Assembly: GCF_002276045.1 (NCBI RefSeq)
Contig: NZ_NQMR01000081.1
Location: 1 to 41,609 of the forward strand
Source of the DNA: Pseudoalteromonas sp. NBT06-2
GTDB lineage: Bacteria > Pseudomonadota > Gammaproteobacteria > Enterobacterales > Alteromonadaceae
Direction: 5' to 3'
Length of the DNA: 41,609 bases
Of this stretch, positions 25,411-34,564 are shown piece by piece (positions within the stretch are counted from its first letter, which is position 1; the number at the start of each line of letters is the position of its first letter). The position numbers and the translations under genes were made by a program. The notes under the pieces are model-generated. The model saw only the letters and a program-made list of their open reading frames with translations. It was not told where the DNA came from and searched no databases.

Positions 25411-27993
25411 TTAAATGAGATCTTTTAGTTTATACAATGTTTGTAGGGCTTCTCTGGGTGTCAAATTATCAAGATCTAATTCAGATAGTTCATCAATTGC
25501 AGGATGTGTTATTTCCACTATAGGCAATACTGTTTTATTAGAACCATTACTCGTAGGGAGCTCACTGACACTTAGATGATTTTCTAGCATATGTAGTTTA
25601 TGTTTAGCTTGTCTTATAACTGGCTTTGGTACGCCAGCAAGTGAGGCTACTTGTAAACCAAAACTCTTACTTGCGGCCCCATCAAGCACTTTATGCATAA
25701 AAGCAATAGTATCATTATGCTCTACAGCATCTAAATGCACATTTGCAAGCTGTGGTAATTGTTCTGGTAGTTCAGTTAATTCAAAATAGTGAGTGGCAAA
25801 TAAAGTTTTTGCTGAAATTTTATTTGCTAAATACTCTGCAGTTGCCCAAGCTAAAGATAAGCCATCATAGGTACTTGTACCACGTCCAATTTCATCCATT
25901 AAAACCAGAGAATGTTGAGTGGCATTATTTAGAATATTAGCAGTTTCTGTCATTTCAACCATAAATGTAGAGCGTCCTGAGGCTAAATCATCACTGGCAC
26001 CAATGCGAGTGAAAATACGATCTACTAATCCTATTTTTGCAGAACTTGCTGGTACAAAACAGCCAATATGTGCCATCAATACAATCAAAGCTGTTTGGCG
26101 CATATAAGTTGATTTTCCTCCCATATTTGGGCCTGTAATTATCAACATTTTACGTTCTGGAGATAGTGAAATAGGGTTTGAGATAAATGGGTCTTTCATT
26201 ACTTGCTCAACAACAGGGTGGCGACCTTGTTGAATATCAATTATTTGTTCATCAACCAATGTTGGTTTATGATAATTAAGCGTTTCAGCACGCTCGGCAA
26301 AGTTATTGAGTACATCAAGTTCACTTAATGCTGCAGACATGATTTGTAACTTTTCAAGATCCGGTGCGATTAGGTCAAATATTTCTTCATACAGTTTTTT
26401 CTCAAGGGCTAAGGCTTTACTTTGGCTACCAAGTACTTTGTCTTCATGTTCTTTTAGTTCAGGAATGATGTATCTTTCATTATTTTTAAGGGTTTGTCGC
26501 CTTACATATTCAACCGGAACTTGCTCTGAATATGCACGACTGACTTCAATATAAAAGCCATGAACACGGTTATAACCTATTTTTAATGTGGCAATTCCTG
26601 TACGTTCACGTTCTCTTTGCTCTAATTTTTCTAAAGTATCAGTAGCGCCTTGGCTTAATGCCCGCCACTCATCAAGTTCAGTATTATAGCCTTGTGCAAT
26701 TACACCACCATCACGAATAAGCACGGGAGGATTATCAATAATTGCTTGTTCAAGTAGGGTTTGTAGATCAGGTAAAACAGGAGAACTTACTTTTATTTTT
26801 TGTAATCGTTTACTGCTAGTTTCAGATAAAAGCTGTTGTAATGGATGCAGCTCTTGTAAAGCATTTCTTAAACGGGATAAATCTCTTGGGCGTGCGGAGC
26901 GCAAAGCAAGCCTTGCAACAATACGTTCTATATCTGAAATGTTTCTAAGAGATTGATGAATATCTGGTGCTAGGCCGGTATCAATTAATTCGGATAAACT
27001 ATTAAGACGATTATTAAGTGTTTTGTGGCATCGAGTTGGTGTATGGATCCAGCGTTTTAATAGACGTGATCCCATTGCTGTTGCTGTTTTATCGAGCACT
27101 TGAGCAAGTGTATTTTCTATTGAACCAGATAAATTTAAAGTGAGTTCTAAATTTTTTCTAGTTGCAGCATCTAATATTACATTAAGGTCATTTTTTTCTA
27201 AAGTAACAGCTCTGATATGTGGTAATGCAATTCTTTGCGTATCTTTTACATACTGCATTAAACAGCCCGCAGCGATTAACCCTGTTTTAGCTTGCTCAAC
27301 GCCAAAGCCGATTAGATCTTTAGTTTCAAATTGTTGACATAAAAGCTTAGTCGCAGTGTCTAAATCAAACTCCCAAATAGGTCGCCTTCTACAGCCTTTA
27401 AATATTTCAATTAAATGAAATGATTTAAAGTTTTCAGGGTAAAGTAATTCAGCTGGTTGAATGCGTTGTAAACTCGAGTTTAGTGTTTCTTCATCATCAG
27501 CCTCTAAAATATTAAATTGCCCAGAGTTGATATCTAAGTAAGCAAGACCAAATTGACCATTATCATTTTGCCACACAGCACTGAGTAAATTGTCTTGCCT
27601 TTCTTGTAATAGTGCTTCATCTGAAATAGTACCGGGTGTCACAATGCGAACAACCTTTCTATCTACAGGTCCTTTGCTGGTGGCTGGATCACCCACTTGT
27701 TCACAAATAGCAACTGACTCACCCATTTGTACTAAGCGTGCTAAATAATTTTCAACCGCATGATAAGGAACACCTGCCATAGGGATAGGATCACCGCCTG
27801 CTTTTCCTCTATGAGTTTGTGATATATCGAGAAGTTGCGCAGCTCTTTTTGCATCATCAAAAAATAATTCATAAAAGTCACCCATGCGATAAAAAAGCAA
27901 TATCTCTCGATGATCTTTTTTAATTCGCAAATATTGCTGCATCATAGGTGTTTGTTGGCTTATAGTATGGTCAGAAAAAAGATTGATTGACAT
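25411..27993 (-). CDS. mutS: DNA mismatch repair protein MutS
   Basis: MutS is the mismatch-recognition ATPase that recruits MutL. The 860-residue protein has the N-terminal mismatch-binding domain with the Phe-x-Glu motif in YRMGDFYELFFDDAK. Connector, lever and clamp domains follow. The C-terminal ABC ATPase has Walker A GPNMGGKST at residues 621-629 and a Walker B region LVLMDEIGRGTSTYDG. The length is typical of gammaproteobacterial MutS1, and the C-terminal tetramerisation tail is present. It starts only 24 bases from the divergent pncC start, so the two promoters must overlap each other or the coding sequences. Confidence 0.97.
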   Translation of the reverse strand: MSINLFSDHTISQQTPMMQQYLRIKKDHREILLFYRMGDFYELFFDDAKRAAQLLDISQTHRGKAGGDPIPMAGVPYHAVENYLARLVQMGESVAICEQVGDPATSKGPVDRKVVRIVTPGTISDEALLQERQDNLLSAVWQNDNGQFGLAYLDINSGQFNILEADDEETLNSSLQRIQPAELLYPENFKSFHLIEIFKGCRRRPIWEFDLDTATKLLCQQFETKDLIGFGVEQAKTGLIAAGCLMQYVKDTQRIALPHIRAVTLEKNDLNVILDAATRKNLELTLNLSGSIENTLAQVLDKTATAMGSRLLKRWIHTPTRCHKTLNNRLNSLSELIDTGLAPDIHQSLRNISDIERIVARLALRSARPRDLSRLRNALQELHPLQQLLSETSSKRLQKIKVSSPVLPDLQTLLEQAIIDNPPVLIRDGGVIAQGYNTELDEWRALSQGATDTLEKLEQRERERTGIATLKIGYNRVHGFYIEVSRAYSEQVPVEYVRRQTLKNNERYIIPELKEHEDKVLGSQSKALALEKKLYEEIFDLIAPDLEKLQIMSAALSELDVLNNFAERAETLNYHKPTLVDEQIIDIQQGRHPVVEQVMKDPFISNPISLSPERKMLIITGPNMGGKSTYMRQTALIVLMAHIGCFVPASSAKIGLVDRIFTRIGASDDLASGRSTFMVEMTETANILNNATQHSLVLMDEIGRGTSTYDGLSLAWATAEYLANKISAKTLFATHYFELTELPEQLPQLANVHLDAVEHNDTIAFMHKVLDGAASKSFGLQVASLAGVPKPVIRQAKHKLHMLENHLSVSELPTSNGSNKTVLPIVEITHPAIDELSELDLDNLTPREALQTLYKLKDLI

Positions 27994-28017
27994 AAAAATT
28001 ATCTATTTAGGCTAAAT

Positions 28018-28509
28018 ATGGAATTACAACAAGATATTACAGATCTCGCAGCGCAGTTAGGACGTATTCTAACGGATAAATCACTTTGGATCACTACCGC
28101 AGAATCATGTACTGGAGGTGGTATTAGTTATGCATTAACAGATACTCCGGGAAGTTCCGCATATTTAGACCGCGCTTTTATAACTTATAGTAATAAAGCA
28201 AAAAATGAACTGTTGAATGTAAGTAAAAAAACCTTGCAAGATCATGGCGCTGTAAGCGAACAAACAGTAATTGAAATGGCACAAGGTGCTTGCAGGGTTA
28301 CAGGTGCAAATATAGTAGTAACGGTTTCTGGTATCGCAGGACCTGGTGGCGCTACGAGTACAAAACCTGTAGGTACTGTATGGTTTTGTATTCGTTATCT
28401 AGATGAAAACTATACATATTGTGAAACATTCCCAGGTCGAAGGTCCGAAGTTAGAATGCAAGCTATTGTTTTTGCTTTAAAAAAATTAATAAAACATATA
28501 AATATATAA
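28018..28509 (+). CDS. pncC: nicotinamide-nucleotide amidase (CinA C-terminal type)
   Basis: This deamidase converts NMN to nicotinic acid mononucleotide, recycling NMN made by NAD-dependent DNA ligase. The 163-residue protein is the stand-alone CinA C-terminal domain without the N-terminal COG1058 part. The signature AESCTGGGISYAL contains catalytic S30, and TYSNKAK carries the conserved Lys. Motifs SGIAGPGGAT and KPVGTVWFC complete the family pattern. It lies between mutS and recA, the usual ygaD position in gammaproteobacteria. An SOS-type recA promoter follows directly. Confidence 0.94.
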   Translation: MELQQDITDLAAQLGRILTDKSLWITTAESCTGGGISYALTDTPGSSAYLDRAFITYSNKAKNELLNVSKKTLQDHGAVSEQTVIEMAQGACRVTGANIVVTVSGIAGPGGATSTKPVGTVWFCIRYLDENYTYCETFPGRRSEVRMQAIVFALKKLIKHINI

Positions 28510-28516
28510 AATACTC

Positions 28517-28544
28517 TTGATACTGTGATTCTATACAGTATACT
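28517..28544 (+). promoter_or_regulatory. recA promoter with LexA box as spacer
   Basis: TTGATA (-35, 28517-28522) and TATACT (-10, 28539-28544) are separated by 16 bases, and that spacer is exactly a LexA-type operator CTGTGATTCTATACAG (28523-28538). CTGT-N8-ACAG is the gammaproteobacterial SOS consensus. The E. coli recA promoter has the same layout, so SOS control of recA is well supported. The start codon is 109 bases further on. Confidence 0.9.
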
Positions 28545-28573
28545 GAAGCCAATTAAGAATTGCCCTGTTATAC

Positions 28574-28631
28574 CAAGTTGATTAAATTTATTCCTAACGC
28601 TCGCTGTATGGGAAATAACTTAATCAATTTG
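28574..28631 (+). repeat. imperfect inverted repeat in the recA leader
   Basis: A 21-base arm (28574-28594) containing TTGATTAA pairs with 28611-28631, containing TTAATCAA, at 17 of 21 positions across a 16-base loop. It lies inside the predicted recA 5' untranslated leader. The loop side holds TTCCTAACGC, reminiscent of the core of the larger repeats in this window. It could be a small dispersed repeat or a leader hairpin. Confidence 0.55.
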
Positions 28632-28653
28632 CTATTAAATCTTGGAGAATTAA

Positions 28654-29688
28654 ATGAACGATAACAAGCAAAAAGCACTTAGTGCAGCAATGAGTCAAAT
28701 AGAACGCCAATTCGGAAAAGGTTCAATTATGAAACTTGGCGATAGTAAAAGCATGGATGTTGAGACTATATCTACAGGTTCTCTTGCGTTAGATGTTGCT
28801 TTAGGTGTAGGTGGTTTACCTATGGGCCGTGTTGTTGAGATTTATGGACCTGAGTCTAGTGGTAAAACAACATTAACACTTGAAGTGATAGCTCAAGCTC
28901 AAAAAGCAGGTAAAACTTGTGCTTTTATTGATGCCGAGCATGCATTAGACCCTATCTATGCTCGTTCACTTGGCGTTGATACTAATGAGTTATTAATTTC
29001 TCAACCTGATACAGGGGAACAAGCTCTTGAAATTTGTGACATGCTAACTCGCTCAGGCGCAGTAGATTTAATCGTAGTTGATTCCGTTGCTGCATTAACA
29101 CCTAAGGCTGAAATTGAAGGCGATATGGGTGATCATCATGTTGGTTTACAAGCACGCTTAATGTCACAAGCATTACGTAAAATCACTGGTAATTTGAAAC
29201 AATCAAATACCATGATGATCTTCATTAACCAAATTCGTATGAAAATTGGTGTTATGTTTGGCAACCCTGAAACAACGACAGGTGGTAATGCGCTTAAATT
29301 CTACAGCTCAATTAGACTTGATATCAGACGTATTGGCGCAGTGAAAGATGGTGATGAAATTATTGGTAATGAAACACGCGTTAAAGTGGTTAAAAATAAA
29401 GTGGCATCACCTTTTAAACAGGCTGAATTCCAAATTACTTATGGTAAAGGCATAAATAGTCTAGGTGAACTAATTGATCTGGGTGTTAAGCACTCTATGG
29501 TTGAAAAAGCGGGATCTTGGTATAGCTATAATGGTAATAAAATAGGTCAAGGTAAAGCTAATGCTACTAAGTATCTCAGCGAACATCCTGAATCTGCAAC
29601 TGAATTAGATACTAATCTAAGAAACTTATTATTAACGGGTGAGATAACTGTTGATGAAGAAAAATCGGATGTTAGTGAAAAAGCATAA
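28654..29688 (+). CDS. recA: recombinase RecA
   Basis: RecA is the strand-exchange ATPase and LexA co-protease. The 344-residue protein has Walker A GPESSGKT beginning at residue 65, Walker B LIVVDSVAALTPKAE, and the L2 loop region GGNALKFYSSIRLDIRRIG. The C-terminus is acidic. GGAG lies six bases before the ATG. Expression is SOS-controlled through the LexA box at 28523-28538. recX, which commonly follows recA, is absent; instead a terminator and repeats follow. Confidence 0.98.
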   Translation: MNDNKQKALSAAMSQIERQFGKGSIMKLGDSKSMDVETISTGSLALDVALGVGGLPMGRVVEIYGPESSGKTTLTLEVIAQAQKAGKTCAFIDAEHALDPIYARSLGVDTNELLISQPDTGEQALEICDMLTRSGAVDLIVVDSVAALTPKAEIEGDMGDHHVGLQARLMSQALRKITGNLKQSNTMMIFINQIRMKIGVMFGNPETTTGGNALKFYSSIRLDIRRIGAVKDGDEIIGNETRVKVVKNKVASPFKQAEFQITYGKGINSLGELIDLGVKHSMVEKAGSWYSYNGNKIGQGKANATKYLSEHPESATELDTNLRNLLLTGEITVDEEKSDVSEKA

Positions 29689-29721
29689 TAAATGATTGAA
29701 TAAAGCTTTTTAAATATATAA

Positions 29722-29746
29722 AACGCAGCTTAGTCTGCGTTTTTTG
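29722..29746 (+). terminator. rho-independent terminator of recA
   Basis: A 7-bp stem AACGCAG/CTGCGTT with a six-base loop is followed by a T-run, 33 bases after the recA stop. Confidence 0.85.
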
Positions 29747-29756
29747 TTGTTGTACA

Positions 29757-29890
29757 AATTCCGATAATTAAGTGACCACTCAGAATTTATGAGGTGTTAC
29801 AATGCTAGGTATATCAGTGAATTCATGATTATTCACTTTAGAACTGACATAACAACGAAGTGTAAATTATCAAAAGCTCCTTTTAGCCTA
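29757..29890. repeat. degenerate fragment of the E repeat family
   Basis: CAGAATTTATGAGGTG and a following AACTGACATAACAACGAAGTG parallel CAGAATTTATTAGGTGAG and AACTGATGTAACGTAGTG in the left half of the 30063 element. Between them is a different but self-complementary stem AGTGAAT/ATTCACT. I read this as a decayed half copy. From 29891 to 30062 I see AT-rich sequence starting TAATACCGATAAATTAAG and no gene. Confidence 0.4.
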
Positions 29891-30062
29891 ATACCGATAA
29901 ATTAAGAATTTAGTAAATCAGTTGACCGATCTTTTGAGTCGTTCACAATACTCTTTTTCACCTTGGTTTAATATTATTTTCCGTAAAAAATATTATGTTT
30001 GCTAGAAGCAAAATAATGAACTAATCCCACTCTTAAATATATTAATTTATCAAGATATTACC

Positions 30063-30325
30063 TATACCCAAGCCACTTGATAATGCTTGTTTCAGAATTT
30101 ATTAGGTGAGTCAGCACAAGGCACATCATTTTAGGAATATTGCCTTTCAAACTGATGTAACGTAGTGATTACTTACCTGATAAATTCCCTACGGGCGGGT
30201 TTTAAATGGTCAACTACCGCGTTATTTATGTTGATAAGGGAATAACCATTACCTTCAATAAATGTCTTGTATTTGACCATTTAAACTCCCGCTGAAATCA
30301 TGCATTTCCAAGTAGCTTAGGTATA
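30063..30325. repeat. structured intergenic repeat, copy E2
   Basis: This 263-base element has 24-bp terminal inverted repeats starting TATACCCAAGCCACTTG (20 of 24 matched). Read on the minus strand it aligns along its length with the 17079 copy. One lobe is closed by TTTAAATGGTCAA (30201-30213) with TTGACCATTTAAA (30273-30285), extended by GCGGG/CCCGC. It encloses, in reverse complement, GGTTATTCC, 13 bases and ATAACGC. The other lobe is closed by an AATTTAT/ATAAATT-type stem and AAGGC/GCCTT. It marks the left edge of the heme-copper gene cluster. Confidence 0.8.
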
Positions 30326-30386
30326 TATATTTTACAAATGCTATTTAGGTTAGATATATAGTGCCTTAAAGCACGTTAAAATTTAA

Positions 30387-31025
30387 TTATCTCGTGATCG
30401 CTAAATAGTCTTGGCTGATCTGTTCCGCTGTTAGCATGTATGGGAAATTAGCAACATAGTTTTTATCAGGAGAAATTAAGAATATAGAACTTGAATGCTC
30501 TATGTCTAGGCTACCACTCTCGCTTTTTTTAATGCTATAACTTGCCCCTAAACTGCTAAAAAAATCACCTAGTTGTGCCTTTGTGGTGCTTAACCCAATA
30601 AAATCTTTATTGAAATACTCCATATAATCGTTGAGCTTTTCAATATTCTCGGGTGCAATATCGATACTTAAAAATGCGATTTTGGGTCTTTCATCGATAG
30701 GTATATTACTCAGGACGTTGTCAAGCTTTAGTAGTGTCATAGGGCAAATGTCAGGGCATTGCGTATAACCTAGTGCCAGCAAGGTCCAGTGATTTTTAAA
30801 GGCATCAGTTGATACCAATGATTCATCTGTTGAGACAAATTTAACAGACGCTAATGGCAACGATTTTGATAGAAAAAAACCATTAATGTTTAAATTTTTA
30901 ACCGATGAAGAGGGTATAACTTTTGTATCGAAAAGATAATTTAGGCTTACTATCATAAACGTTGCTACGATTAACAAAATTAAAGCTAATCCTAAAAATA
31001 TTGATCTGTTATTGGAGGTTTTCAT
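30387..31025 (-). CDS. SCO1/SenC family copper chaperone (oxidase operon)
   Basis: This membrane-anchored thioredoxin-fold protein has 212 residues. One N-terminal membrane helix (about 10-30) is followed by the periplasmic domain. The copper ligands are the CPDICP pair and a distal His in LDIEHSSSIFLI. SCO proteins deliver copper to CuA or CuB centres of heme-copper oxidases. It is the last gene of the minus-strand oxidase operon and overlaps the ATPase gene by four bases (ATGA). It differs clearly from the second SCO protein at 38553, so each operon carries its own chaperone. The partner is probably CuB of CcoN, since no CuA subunit is encoded on this side. Confidence 0.88.
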   Translation of the reverse strand: MKTSNNRSIFLGLALILLIVATFMIVSLNYLFDTKVIPSSSVKNLNINGFFLSKSLPLASVKFVSTDESLVSTDAFKNHWTLLALGYTQCPDICPMTLLKLDNVLSNIPIDERPKIAFLSIDIAPENIEKLNDYMEYFNKDFIGLSTTKAQLGDFFSSLGASYSIKKSESGSLDIEHSSSIFLISPDKNYVANFPYMLTAEQISQDYLAITR

Positions 31026-33271
31026 AATTTATCCATTTTTTTACTAAAAAAGTAACTGTTAATTGATACCGAAAATGAACTAGCGACCATGGCACTGATA
31101 GCAATTAACGGCGAAATGTTGCCAAAAATCGCGACTGGAATGGCGATCATGTTGTACACAACTGCATAAACTAGATTGTATTTCATTAGTTTGTGATAGA
31201 GCTTCGCGAGGGGTAGCAGGGTTTTTAATGTTGTTAGATCATTGCTTAGCAGGCAAACCGTTGCGCTCATTTTTGTCAGTGCATTGGCACTTTTAGCCGC
31301 TACCCCAATATCGGCCTGCATTAATGCCAAGTTATCGTTCAGACCATCTCCAATAAAACCAACCACTTGCTGATTCTGCTGTCTGAGGGTAATTTGATTT
31401 TGTTTTTGTTCTGGGCTCATCGCGCTAAAAATGTTTTCACTGTTCAAACCCAACTGCTGAGCAACTTGTTGGCAAGTTGCTTGGTTATCACCACTTAGCA
31501 TAGCGATATAAGGTATCTGTGCTGCTAAGTAGTCGATTGTCGGTTTAGCGCTGGTTTTCACACTGTCTTCAAATTTAAAAATGGCCACCAACTCATTGTT
31601 AATAACTAAGTAGCTTGCGGTATGCTCTTCGTTAGTGTTAATGATTATTTTTTGTTCTACAAACCATTTTTTTGACCCTAAGGCGACGTTCAAACTGGCA
31701 TCATCATTGGTCCACTGCACGCCATATCCTAGCACTTCGTTGTAAGAGCCGAGCTTGCGCTCAGGCAAGATGTTCTCTGCTATATGCTGGCGAATTAAGT
31801 CGCTATAAATGTGGTTACTGTAATAAACACATTGATAAGCGTGTTGTAATACTTGCTCTAACGACCAGTCGGTATTCACTAGTTGAATAGTCATTAAAGT
31901 GGGTCGACCTTGAGTTAATGTACCTGTTTTGTCGAAATAAAATGCAGATAAATTACGGCCTTCGGCAAATGCGGCGTAGTTATTAATCACCAGTTTTTTC
32001 TTAATACTTTGTTGATTTAAAATCAATGATGCTAGCGGCGCGGCTATGGTTAAACTGCATGGACAAGCGATAACCAGCACACATAGCATGCGCTCGAAAG
32101 CTAATTGCAGATCAGAATAAACAGCGAATACGTAGATACCGGCAGTAAGTGCAGAGAAAAATATCAATTGCGACAACAACGAAGATAATTTATTAATTTT
32201 TGTACTGTTGCTTATTTGCTTCGCTTTGTTCATCAAAATTGTAGTCAGTTGATAATCAGTATTAGACTGTCCGGTAGCACATTTTGCACGTACCCTAATG
32301 GTTTGTCCTAAATTAACAAAACCAGCAGCTAATTCACTATGTTTTACATACTGAACAGGCGCTGATTCACCCGTGGTAATACTAATATCACACAGTGAAA
32401 ATTCGGACAATAATTCACAATCAATAGGAACAACTTCTCCTAAATGAAGCACTAAAACATCACCCACTGAAATTGTATTTATAGCAATTTTTTTTAATTG
32501 TGCTGCGCTATTTTCATACAATACTGTTGAACTTTGGCTGAGTTCTATTTCTTCTTTTAGGCATTCCATTGCTTTGGCTTTGGTGTTTAAGTCTAAGGAG
32601 CGACCAAATAAATGCAATAGTATCAACATACAAGCGGTATCGAAGTAGACGATATCCATCTGCCACCACAAAAAATAGCAAGAAACGAAAAATGCTAACA
32701 ATGCTGACGTTGATATTAACAAGTCTATATTAAATAGTAGGCTTTTAAGGGCATACCAAGCCATTTTATGGAAATGAAACCCGGCAGAAAACACTACAGG
32801 TATCGAAAAAATACCGGAAAATATATTTAGCAAATTTAGGACTTGTTGGCTTAGTTCATCTGGCTCGTGCAAATAGGTTACTATCGCACTTAACATCGAC
32901 CACATGGAAAAAATAAAAGCAAAAAATAGTGTACTATAGGCTTGTTTTTTTTGTTGAACTAGCTGTTGTTGTCGAACATCAAGGCTTGCGTTGGTTACCT
33001 TATAACCAAGATTTTCAACGGTTTTTTCTATGATATCAAGAGCTGTAACATCTCCAATATAATCAATAATCATATAACTATAAGTAAAATTTACACTGAC
33101 TGAATCAACCATTTTTACGGCTGCTATTTTGTACTCTAACGCCGCTGCACAGTTGCCACAAAATAATCCTTCAATCCAATAAATTGCTTTGGATATCTTC
33201 ATCTGAGAGTGTTCAGGTGAACCAGCTTCAATTAGAGCAGCTGTTGAAGGGTTATTTAATGTGGCGGTCAT
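31022..33271 (-). CDS. copper-transporting P1B-type ATPase (CcoI/CopA2-like)
   Basis: This is a 749-residue inner-membrane P-type ATPase. The N-terminal heavy-metal-associated domain has C38-x-x-C41 (GLFCGNC). The metal-site helix carries C403-P404-C405. The phosphorylation site is D447 in DKTGTLTQG, and GDGLND lies in the hinge. Eight membrane segments are expected. Its location between the cytochrome and SCO genes of a cbb3 operon indicates the CcoI/FixI role: exporting Cu(I) for oxidase assembly rather than detoxification. It lacks the extra N-terminal Cys cluster common in CcoI. It overlaps the preceding cytochrome gene by one base and the SCO gene by four, so translation is coupled. Confidence 0.9.
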   Translation of the reverse strand: MTATLNNPSTAALIEAGSPEHSQMKISKAIYWIEGLFCGNCAAALEYKIAAVKMVDSVSVNFTYSYMIIDYIGDVTALDIIEKTVENLGYKVTNASLDVRQQQLVQQKKQAYSTLFFAFIFSMWSMLSAIVTYLHEPDELSQQVLNLLNIFSGIFSIPVVFSAGFHFHKMAWYALKSLLFNIDLLISTSALLAFFVSCYFLWWQMDIVYFDTACMLILLHLFGRSLDLNTKAKAMECLKEEIELSQSSTVLYENSAAQLKKIAINTISVGDVLVLHLGEVVPIDCELLSEFSLCDISITTGESAPVQYVKHSELAAGFVNLGQTIRVRAKCATGQSNTDYQLTTILMNKAKQISNSTKINKLSSLLSQLIFFSALTAGIYVFAVYSDLQLAFERMLCVLVIACPCSLTIAAPLASLILNQQSIKKKLVINNYAAFAEGRNLSAFYFDKTGTLTQGRPTLMTIQLVNTDWSLEQVLQHAYQCVYYSNHIYSDLIRQHIAENILPERKLGSYNEVLGYGVQWTNDDASLNVALGSKKWFVEQKIIINTNEEHTASYLVINNELVAIFKFEDSVKTSAKPTIDYLAAQIPYIAMLSGDNQATCQQVAQQLGLNSENIFSAMSPEQKQNQITLRQQNQQVVGFIGDGLNDNLALMQADIGVAAKSANALTKMSATVCLLSNDLTTLKTLLPLAKLYHKLMKYNLVYAVVYNMIAIPVAIFGNISPLIAISAMVASSFSVSINSYFFSKKMDKL

Positions 33272-33918
33272 TACTTAGGAGCTCCAACAAGCTCAACAAG
33301 CTGTACTTCATTAGTCCAAGATGATAATTGTTCACTATGTTTTACCAATGATGTTGCAACATCTTCAGCACTCACTTCTGTTGATTTATTGCTCCAAGCA
33401 CCACGTATATAAGTAACTAAGGCCGCCAATTCAGCATTAGATAAAGATTGTCCAAATGCGGGCATTACGCCGTTATAGTCAGTACCCGCAACTGTTATTT
33501 TACCCATTAAACCTTTGGCAATAATTTGAACAGGTAATTCATAGTTAATAGTGGTTACCCATTTAGATGCGTCAAGTGGTGGGAAAACACTAGGCAGCCC
33601 TTTACCTGTTGATTGATGACATGCCGAACATTTTTCACTATAAATTGCTTTACCATCGATTTTTATAACAGACTTTTTAGCTACTGGGCTAGCAAGACTT
33701 TTAGCTATTGGTTCTACACTAGCAGTACTTTTAACTGCAGCTTGATTACTGGTTTGTGCATATTGCTTAATTTCATTGGTTTCTTCTACCGTATGACTAG
33801 TCCAAAAAATATAAGAAACTGCCCATAAGGTTAAACCTAGAATTAGCGCAGAAATCGAGTAGGGAATAGGATTATTAAGTTCTTGTGGATCGTTCTTTTC
33901 TCTTGATTGACTTTGCAT
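33271..33918 (-). CDS. membrane-anchored monoheme cytochrome c, CcoP position
   Basis: This 215-residue protein has one membrane helix (about 20-40) after a cytosolic N-terminus with NNPIP, reminiscent of CcoP. A Lys/Ala/Ser-rich linker follows, then a single cytochrome c domain. Its one heme site is C97-S-A-C-H101, with axial Met 152 in GVMPAFG. Canonical CcoP subunits are about 300 residues with two hemes, so this is a shortened CcoP-like subunit or a replacement. About 40 extra residues follow the heme domain. It is 71 bases after ccoO with no ccoQ between. The role is inferred to be electron entry to CcoO/CcoN. Confidence 0.8.
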   Translation of the reverse strand: MQSQSREKNDPQELNNPIPYSISALILGLTLWAVSYIFWTSHTVEETNEIKQYAQTSNQAAVKSTASVEPIAKSLASPVAKKSVIKIDGKAIYSEKCSACHQSTGKGLPSVFPPLDASKWVTTINYELPVQIIAKGLMGKITVAGTDYNGVMPAFGQSLSNAELAALVTYIRGAWSNKSTEVSAEDVATSLVKHSEQLSSWTNEVQLVELVGAPK

Positions 33919-33989
33919 AATTTACTCTCTTTGTTCTGAAGCGATTATTTGTTATTAAATGTCTTGACCTAAGGACGCTACCTAGTGCG

Positions 33990-34562
33990 TTACTTGGGTA
34001 TTGGATGATTACGCTTAAGTGACTTCATGTAGTTAGTTAAATCAATAGCTTGTTGGTTAGCCACTATCGTTTTACCTATACTAAATTTCGGCGGCATAGT
34101 GATAACCGCATCACCTTTTTCTGCTTTTTCGACTTCTTTAAATAAGAATGGATACGCTGGCATAATGCTTTCAGGTACTACAGACCTTGGTTGATATAAG
34201 TGCATCAAATGCCAGGTATCACTCGGTTGCCTAACACCTATATTCATCAGATCAGGGCCAGTTCTCATCGTTCCCAACTGATGTGGTGTATCGTATTGAT
34301 AGTCAGTGGAAACAGAAGGTCGTCCCCAGCCTCGTGCTTCATCAGTTGACCAGATAGAATCCCTTACTTGTTGGGTATGGCAATGCAAACAACCCAAGGA
34401 TACATACATAGCTCTACCGCGTGTTTCTGAAGCGTTGTAAGGTTTTATATTTGGATCTGGCTTATTGTTTTTTGCTTGCATAGTCGGCATCATAACGATG
34501 ATCACAAAAGCAAAAAGTACAATGGTTAATGCGCCAGACAGTATTGCGATAACTTTATTCAT
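33990..34562 (-). CDS. ccoO: cbb3-type cytochrome oxidase subunit II (monoheme)
   Basis: This membrane-anchored cytochrome c has 190 residues. An N-terminal helix (about 5-25) precedes the periplasmic heme domain. Heme c binds at C58-L-H-C61-H62, and the axial Met is M134 in VVPESIMPAYPFL, a CcoO signature. RTGPDL and the YDTPHQLGTMR segment also match CcoO. It is cotranscribed two bases after ccoN. It passes electrons to heme b of CcoN. Nothing is missing compared with typical CcoO apart from a slightly short length. Confidence 0.92.
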   Translation of the reverse strand: MNKVIAILSGALTIVLFAFVIIVMMPTMQAKNNKPDPNIKPYNASETRGRAMYVSLGCLHCHTQQVRDSIWSTDEARGWGRPSVSTDYQYDTPHQLGTMRTGPDLMNIGVRQPSDTWHLMHLYQPRSVVPESIMPAYPFLFKEVEKAEKGDAVITMPPKFSIGKTIVANQQAIDLTNYMKSLKRNHPIPK

Positions 34563-34564
34563 TT

